From positions 8,184,001 through 8,248,000 of the forward strand of contig NZ_CP108414.1 of NCBI RefSeq assembly GCF_035978755.1: a stretch of 64,000 nt of DNA. Reading direction: 5' to 3'. A model generated the notes under the pieces. That model saw only the letters and a program-made list of their open reading frames with translations. It did no database searches and was not told where the DNA came from. Below are positions 59,271 to 64,000 of the stretch, in pieces. Source of the DNA: Streptomyces sp. NBC_01298 (GTDB lineage Bacteria; Actinomycetota; Actinomycetes; Streptomycetales; Streptomycetaceae). The first letter of the stretch is position 1; every line of letters begins with the position of its first letter. The position numbers were made by a program, and so were the translations under genes.

Positions 59271-61190
59271 ATGCTGCGGCCCTTCCGTGCCGCACGGCTT
59301 CGGAAAGGCACGGCATTGATCATTCCGGTGGCCAGGATCCTCGCACCCTTGATGGCCGTGACCGTAGTGGGGGGAGCGGCGCCCTCTTCCGTCGCCGCCA
59401 CGTCGTACGACGGGCAGTCGCTGCACGGCACCGCACTGTTCAGCGTCAAAGCGACGAACAACGCGGCGGCGCAGGCCTTCACCACGGGGAACAGCCGCAT
59501 CACTCGGGTGAGCGCGTACGTGGCCAGCGGCGCCGCCACCGGCCAGATCACGGCACAGATCCGCAGCGACAGGGTGGACGGGGCCTCCTCCATCGCGAGC
59601 AGGACCATCAGCCTGTCCACCCTGGGCGGAGCCGGCGCGGGGTGGCTGGAGTTCCCCGTGAACGCGGCCGTCACCCCGGGCGCCACCTACTACCTCCACT
59701 TGCAGGCGACCACGACGGAGAACAAGCCGATCGCCTGGTACGGAACCGTTTCCTCGGTGCCCGGCTCCCTGACCAGCTGGAACTACGACAAGGCGTACTG
59801 GGGCGGCTGGCACGCCTACGACTCCCGGCTCGCGTTCCACGTCGAGCCCACCGGCAGCGAGCGGTGTGGCGAGACGCAGCAGTGCTACGTCCCCACCACG
59901 GCACTCGCGGCCCGTACCTCGGGGCTGCTCGGCAACCTCAGCACCACCGAAGCCGTGCTCCCCGCCTTCTCCGTCGGGCCCTCCTACGCGGGTAACAGCA
60001 ACGTGCTGCGCCTGCCGTCCGGCCGCTGGCGATACCTCCCTGCCGGAGCACGGACCTCGGTCGTGGTCCCTGCCAACGACCCGGGCGCGCTCTCCCAGAT
60101 CGCCGAGAGCGAGCGCTGGCTGGCCTCGGGCACGGTCCCCGGCAACACGGACGACCAGCGGGCCGCCGCACGCCGTGCGCTGCTGTCGATGCGCGCCCTG
60201 CTCAAGCCCAACGGGGCCTCGGCAGCGGCCTGGTCTCCGCCGTGGGAGTACTCCTGGCCGCGTGACGGTGCCTTCGTAGCGGCGGCCTTCGCGGCCACCG
60301 GCCACGACGAAGAGGCGTACCGCATCCTCCAGTACGACGACCGCACCCAACGGGCCGACGGGACATGGGAGGCCCGGACGAAACTGGACGGCAGCGGTCC
60401 GCCGGACGCGCGCCCCTGGCAGCTCGACGCCAACGGCTGGGTGCCCTGGGCCACATGGCAGTGGTACCAGGCGGCACCCGCCGGGGACCGGAACGCGCGG
60501 CTGGGCGCCCTCTACCCGATGGTGCGCAAGGCAGCGGACCGGGCCACTGCCTCGCTCGGCTCCAACGGACTCCCGCCGGCCTCCCCCGACTACTGGGAAC
60601 TGCCGACCGGCACCACCAACATCGGTACCGCGGCGCCGCTCCTCGCCGGACTCAACGCGGCGGGCGACCTCGCGGGACAGCTCGGGCAGGACGCCGACCG
60701 GGCGAAGTGGACCACCGCGGCCCGCAAGCTCTCGGCAGCGATCGCCAGGTACTTCGCGCCGCTGGGCTACCAGCGCACCGTCGACGGCGAACACGGCCGG
60801 GACAGCGCGGCGACGTTCATGGCTCCGCCCTTCAACCGGGCCCCGGCCGATCTGCCCGCCGCCCTGGTATCCACCTACCGCGCCCTGCTCCTGCCGAACG
60901 GGGGACTGCTCCCGGGCAATGACCCCGACGCGCCCTGGGGTTCGTACGCCTGGACCGCGAGCACTGGTTTCTTCGCGCTGGCGTGGGCGCAACTGGCCGA
61001 CACGAACCGGGCGGACGAGGTGCTGAACTGGCTCCTCGCCAAGCGCAACGGTCTCGGCGAGTTTCCCGAGACGGTCAACGGCGCGGGGAACCCCTCATCC
61101 GTCGCGCCGCTCGGCTGGACGGACGCCCTGGTGGTCCTGGCCTTGAAGGCCAGGCAGGGTGCGCCGCTGCCCACTCCCGCGCTGCGGTAG
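59271..61190 (+). CDS. Secreted glucoamylase-like (GH15-type) protein
   Basis: A 639-residue exported protein. Signal peptide: basic RAARLRKG, core LIIPVARILAPLMAVTVVGG, cleavage after about SSVAA. A beta-sandwich region follows (choice-of-anchor type; WLEFPVNAAVTPGATYYLHL), then an (alpha/alpha)6 barrel with PWEYSWPRDGAFVAAAFAAT, WVPWATWQWY and the C-terminal PLGWTDALVVLAL, typical of GH15 glucoamylase-like enzymes. Catalytic Glu residues are not assigned. ATG 59271 lacks a ribosome site; GTG 59265 is an in-frame alternative. It probably releases glucose or related sugars from extracellular glycans. Confidence 0.82.
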   Translation: MLRPFRAARLRKGTALIIPVARILAPLMAVTVVGGAAPSSVAATSYDGQSLHGTALFSVKATNNAAAQAFTTGNSRITRVSAYVASGAATGQITAQIRSDRVDGASSIASRTISLSTLGGAGAGWLEFPVNAAVTPGATYYLHLQATTTENKPIAWYGTVSSVPGSLTSWNYDKAYWGGWHAYDSRLAFHVEPTGSERCGETQQCYVPTTALAARTSGLLGNLSTTEAVLPAFSVGPSYAGNSNVLRLPSGRWRYLPAGARTSVVVPANDPGALSQIAESERWLASGTVPGNTDDQRAAARRALLSMRALLKPNGASAAAWSPPWEYSWPRDGAFVAAAFAATGHDEEAYRILQYDDRTQRADGTWEARTKLDGSGPPDARPWQLDANGWVPWATWQWYQAAPAGDRNARLGALYPMVRKAADRATASLGSNGLPPASPDYWELPTGTTNIGTAAPLLAGLNAAGDLAGQLGQDADRAKWTTAARKLSAAIARYFAPLGYQRTVDGEHGRDSAATFMAPPFNRAPADLPAALVSTYRALLLPNGGLLPGNDPDAPWGSYAWTASTGFFALAWAQLADTNRADEVLNWLLAKRNGLGEFPETVNGAGNPSSVAPLGWTDALVVLALKARQGAPLPTPALR

Positions 61191-61299
61191 CGCGCTGGAG
61201 CGCGCTGGGCGCGGCCTCCAAGCGGACGCGGGCGGCGCTACGCCGGCCAGCGGCAGCACGTCCAGCGCCTGCGCGAGATGCCGGCCCCCGGCCCCGCCC

Positions 61300-61334
61300 G
61301 CGGCGGGGGCCGCCAGCCCTCCGGCCCCCGCCGC
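61300..61334 (+). terminator. 13-bp terminator hairpin after the GH15-like gene
   Basis: GCGGCGGGGGCCG (61300-61312) and CGGCCCCCGCCGC (61322-61334) pair perfectly around a 9-base loop. Confidence 0.75.
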
Positions 61335-61541
61335 ACCGGAGCTGCCGGAAGCCGGTGGCGCCGCTTTGGTTCGGTGCGGACGGCGGCGGTCGTCACCTCA
61401 CGTGGGGCGGGGCCGGACGTCCCGTCCGCGCCGGGTCTGCGGATGGGCCGATCGGGGGAGGACGGCGCCGGGGCGTACGGCCTAGCCTGGACCGACAGCA
61501 GGGGGAGACCGGGGGGCCGAGTCCGAAGGAAGAGCGCCTCC

Positions 61542-62351
61542 ATGGGCATTGCCAGCAGTTCTGTCAGCCGTCTTCGGGCGGGATCCGCCGTGGCGGCCGC
61601 TGCCGCCCTCGTCCTGTTGGCGGCCGCCGGCGCACCGGCCTTCGCGGCCCAGGGCGGCCGGGCCGCCCCGGCCGACGGGCCGGCCGGCCCCTCGGTGTCG
61701 GGCCTGTCATCCGCTGTGAGCGCCTACGGCCCTGCTCTGGTGCCGCTGGGCATCTCCCGGGTGGCGCAGGGCCCGGGTCGCGACATCGCCATCACCATCG
61801 ACGACGGTCCGGACCCGCGCTGGACGCCCCAGGTCCTGGAGGTGCTGCGGGAGAACCACGTCAAGGCCACCTTCTGCATGATCGGTACCCGCGCCCAGCA
61901 GTATCCGGACCTGGTGCGCTCGGTCGCCGCCGAGGGGCACGCCCTCTGCGACCACTCGGTCGACCACGACGTGACCATGGACCACAAGCCCGTCGCGTAC
62001 CAACGGCAGCAGATCCTCGACGGCAAATCCATGATCGAGCGGGCCGTGCCGGGGGTCGCCGTGCGGTACTACCGGGCTCCCGGTGGCGCCTTCACCCCCG
62101 ACAGCCGGGCGATAGCCGCCGCGAGCGGGATGCGGCCGCTGGGCTGGAGCGTGGACCCCAAGGACTGGAGCAGGCCCGGCCTGCCGGCGATCGTCGCCGC
62201 GGTGGAGGTAAGCCTGCCCGCGCAGCCGACGGTCCTCTTCCACGACGGGGGCGGCGACCGCGGCGAGACGGTCGCGGCGCTGAAGGAGTACCTGCCGTGG
62301 CTCAAGGCGCAGGGCTACACCTTCACCTTTCCGAAGCTCGCCACCCCGTAG
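61542..62351 (+). CDS. Secreted polysaccharide deacetylase (CE4)
   Basis: A 269-residue exported carbohydrate esterase family 4 enzyme that removes N-acetyl groups from peptidoglycan or chitin-like polymers. The signal peptide is residues 1-36 (core AVAAAAALVLLAAAGA, then AFA-A). All five motifs are visible: TIDDGPDPRW, the metal-binding H-S-V-D-H in CDHSVDHD, RAPGG, WSVDPKDW and LFHDGGG. ATG 61542 is used. The catalytic Asp and two metal His are intact, so the enzyme should be active. It is transcribed with neighbours in the same direction but with its own upstream region. Confidence 0.93.
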   Translation: MGIASSSVSRLRAGSAVAAAAALVLLAAAGAPAFAAQGGRAAPADGPAGPSVSGLSSAVSAYGPALVPLGISRVAQGPGRDIAITIDDGPDPRWTPQVLEVLRENHVKATFCMIGTRAQQYPDLVRSVAAEGHALCDHSVDHDVTMDHKPVAYQRQQILDGKSMIERAVPGVAVRYYRAPGGAFTPDSRAIAAASGMRPLGWSVDPKDWSRPGLPAIVAAVEVSLPAQPTVLFHDGGGDRGETVAALKEYLPWLKAQGYTFTFPKLATP

Positions 62352-62772
62352 CCCCGCGGCGTACGAAGGCGGAACGCCGTCCGGTTCCCTCCGTGAGTCG
62401 TGACATGCGTCACTGCCCGCGTGTCGCCAGGGCGCCGCGCGCTGTGATCGTTTGACGTGGACATTTCGCTATATGTGCCTTTTTGGCGGTGACATGCCGT
62501 ACTCCGCTGGAAACGGAAGCCAGCATTCCTGTTTTTTCGTCTCCAACACGGCTGACGGGAGTGGGTTCTGTCGGTGGGCCAGGCGGCCGCGGCGCCGGCC
62601 GCGACGGGGGGATGCACGATCTTGCGGCCGTTTCAATACGCCTCCCGAACGCCCTGCTCGGCTGAACGGCGGCGGCTTGCCAGGCGGTCGGCGGGCTTCT
62701 AAGAATGGCGATTCCTCCGGCGCCTTCGCGGTCCGGCGCCGGGAGCTTCGCGATCACCGAGTGAGGTCCCGC
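62352..62772. other. Long leader upstream of the CAP-domain gene
   Basis: About 420 bases without a gene. 62440-62560 is A/T-richer and contains CGCTATATGTGCC and runs of T. Streptomyces cell-wall enzyme genes sometimes have c-di-AMP riboswitch leaders, and I looked for that pattern here but could not recognise it. The promoter is not defined. Confidence 0.45.
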
Positions 62773-63498
62773 ATGAAGAAGCACCGTAGGAAGACGCACC
62801 ACAGGAAGATATCCGTCGCCATTGGGGTACTGGCACTCGTGGCCGTACCCACCACGGCCATGGCCTGCCTCGACCCGCAGGGGAGCGGCCCGACGCGGTC
62901 CATCGCCGCCGAGCAGGAGAGCGGTCCCTGGTACGCCGACTCCCAGGGCGATCCCTACGGCGACCCCTACGGTGATTCCGGCGCGCAGCAGCCGGCGGAG
63001 GTCCCGGTTCAGGTGGGCGGCCCCGCCGAGATCGTCGAGCCACCAGTCGTCGAGCCGCCAGTCGTCCAGCCGCCCGCCGAGCCGGCCGGGACGCCCGCGC
63101 CCTCGGACTCCGCGGCGCCCTCCGGTGCTCCGGCCGAGGTCCTCGCGCTCGTCAACACGGAGCGCGCCGCGGTGGGGTGCCCCGCGCTGACCGTCAACGC
63201 GAAGCTGACGAAGGCCGCGCAGGACCACAGCGAGGACATGGCGGCCCACTCCAACATGTCCCACACCGGCTCCGACGGATCCGATCCGGGTCAGCGGATC
63301 ACCCGTGCCGGGTACCAGTGGAGCACCTACGCGGAGAACGTCGCGTACGGATACGACACCGCCGCCAAGGTCATGGAGGGCTGGATGAACAGCCCGGGCC
63401 ACAAGCGGAACATCCTCGACTGCGGGGTCAAGGAGATCGGCATCGGCCTCGCGCAGCCCGGTCAGTACTGGACGCAGGACTTCGGCGCCACCCGCTGA
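62773..63498 (+). CDS. Secreted CAP-domain (SCP/PR1-like) protein
   Basis: A 241-residue exported protein. A basic N-terminus (KKHRRKTHHRK) precedes a hydrophobic core (ISVAIGVLALVAVPTTAMA). Then come a DPYG repeat, a Pro/Val-rich linker (VEPPVVEPPVVQPP) that may cross the wall, and a C-terminal CAP domain (ALVNTERAAVGCPALTVNAK, the His-rich MAAHSNMSHTGSDGS, YAENVAYGY, WMNSPGHKRNIL). ATG 62773 is the only good start. Bacterial CAP proteins are extracellular with undefined, sometimes lipid- or protein-binding roles; its two Cys may form a disulfide. Confidence 0.92.
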   Translation: MKKHRRKTHHRKISVAIGVLALVAVPTTAMACLDPQGSGPTRSIAAEQESGPWYADSQGDPYGDPYGDSGAQQPAEVPVQVGGPAEIVEPPVVEPPVVQPPAEPAGTPAPSDSAAPSGAPAEVLALVNTERAAVGCPALTVNAKLTKAAQDHSEDMAAHSNMSHTGSDGSDPGQRITRAGYQWSTYAENVAYGYDTAAKVMEGWMNSPGHKRNILDCGVKEIGIGLAQPGQYWTQDFGATR

Positions 63499-63529
63499 TC
63501 CGGCCGCTTCCGCGGCCGACGTACGACGA

Positions 63530-63558
63530 GTGGGGGCGGCCGGTGCGGCCGCCCCCAC
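63530..63558. terminator. 12-bp bidirectional terminator hairpin
   Basis: GTGGGGGCGGCC (63530-63541) and GGCCGCCCCCAC (63547-63558) pair perfectly around GGTGC, between convergent genes. Confidence 0.85.
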
Positions 63559-63599
63559 GGGAAGCGCCGGCACCTTCGGCCGGATCCACGGGGCCGTGT

Positions 63600-64000
63600 T
63601 CAGTCCGTGCCGGGTCGCGTGCCGGGTACCGGGTCGGTCGCCGGCTCGACGAGCTGCTCGCGCAGGTACCTCCACACGACCCCGATCAGCGCCGCGGCCG
63701 GAACCGCCAGCAGGCTGCCGACCACTCCCGCCAGGCTGCCCCCCAGCGTCACCGCCAGCAGGACCACCGCCGCGTGGAGCCCGAGGCCGCGACTCTGGAT
63801 CATCGGCTGGAAGACGTTGCCCTCCAGCTGCTGCACCACGACGATGATCACCAGCACGATCAGCGCGTCCGTCAGACCGTTCGAGACCAGCGCGATGAGC
63901 ACCGCGACCAGGCCGGCGAACAGGGCCCCCACGATCGGGACGAACGCGGACACGAAGGTCAGTACGGCCAGGGGCAGCACCAGGGGAACGCCGACGATCC
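63600..64000 (-). CDS. AI-2E family transporter, C-terminal part
   Basis: The last 130 or so residues of a multi-pass membrane protein of the AI-2E transporter/YdiK-like family; the 5' part lies beyond the window. Visible features are TFVSAFVPIVGALFAGLVAV, a second helix (DALIVLVIIVVVQQLEGNVF), the family motif QQLEGNVFQPMIQSRGLGLH, and VGSLLAVPAAALIGVVWRYL with a charged tail. These proteins export small molecules; some were named for autoinducer-2 efflux, others act as Na+/H+ antiporters, so the substrate here is open. Confidence 0.9.
   Translation of the reverse strand, partial: IVGVPLVLPLAVLTFVSAFVPIVGALFAGLVAVLIALVSNGLTDALIVLVIIVVVQQLEGNVFQPMIQSRGLGLHAAVVLLAVTLGGSLAGVVGSLLAVPAAALIGVVWRYLREQLVEPATDPVPGTRPGTD

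Noticed and set aside
62352..62772. Possible c-di-AMP (ydaO-type) riboswitch before the CAP-domain gene
   Set aside because: The gene type would fit, but I could not find the conserved core or pairing pattern by eye.

Overview
The window is high-G+C actinobacterial DNA, almost certainly a Streptomyces chromosome, probably an accessory or arm-like stretch. The evidence is strong G/C bias at third codon positions, frequent GTG/TTG starts, mycothiol metabolism (mycothione reductase), an SsgA-like sporulation protein, a rheA/hsp18 heat-shock pair, a terpene synthase-P450 pair, a LAL regulator, and small Streptomyces families such as CsbD, DUF6479, DUF6480, DUF2267, DUF3618 and DUF4235. No rRNA, tRNA or CRISPR array was seen.

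Layout. 0-12.5 kb: a stress/regulatory patchwork with RsbW-like ATPases, STAS proteins, PRC-barrel and hydrophobic small proteins, CsbD, a membrane-anchored Mrr-like nuclease, an SsgA-like protein, mycothione reductase, and several decayed copies. 12.8-14.8 kb: a lower-G+C two-gene operon of Fe(II)/2-oxoglutarate-type enzymes. The upstream one has a normal HxE metal motif. The downstream one has H-S-A where the acidic ligand should be. 15.1-19.7 kb: a giant STAND NTPase/WD40 protein whose membrane-spanning N-terminus is split off by a single extra G. 19.9-23.0 kb: a secreted lamin-tail protein, a membrane protein and an acidic protein. 23.4-28.9 kb: a sesquiterpene synthase-P450 operon followed by a LAL regulator. 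28.9-33.0 kb: topoisomerase IB with a YjzC-like protein, then more ATPase/STAS/MarR genes.

33.0-38.2 kb is the most coherent stress block: rheA and hsp18 face each other across three evenly spaced palindromes, followed by DUF2267 proteins, a BrkB-type membrane protein, and a chain of genes with 4-nt overlaps (micro-ORF, holin-like, DUF3618, DUF4235). 38.3-39.9 kb is a junction of a truncated catalase gene and a truncated IS481-type transposase. 40-44.7 kb repeats the hydrophobic/PRC module of the left end and adds small stress proteins and more gene remnants.

45-53.7 kb holds an NDH-2-like oxidoreductase, an AraC regulator, a STAS protein, a VOC protein, an overlapping trio (HemK-like methyltransferase, CDGSH Fe-S protein, haem-oxygenase-like diiron protein) and phosphoketolase followed by a truncated acetate kinase. 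53.7-59.2 kb: a second YbdK-type ligase, a third PRC-barrel protein, and a PucR regulator divergent from a ferredoxin reductase-desaturase operon. 59.2-64 kb: secreted carbohydrate and cell-wall enzymes (GH15-like, polysaccharide deacetylase, CAP domain) and the end of an AI-2E family transporter gene.

Two themes run through the window. The first is partner-switching components (three RsbW-like ATPases, five intact STAS proteins and one remnant) together with small stress proteins, some behind promoter-like sequences that fit the published Streptomyces sigma-B consensus. The second is gene decay: about ten truncated or frameshifted genes, many of them duplicates of intact genes in the same window.
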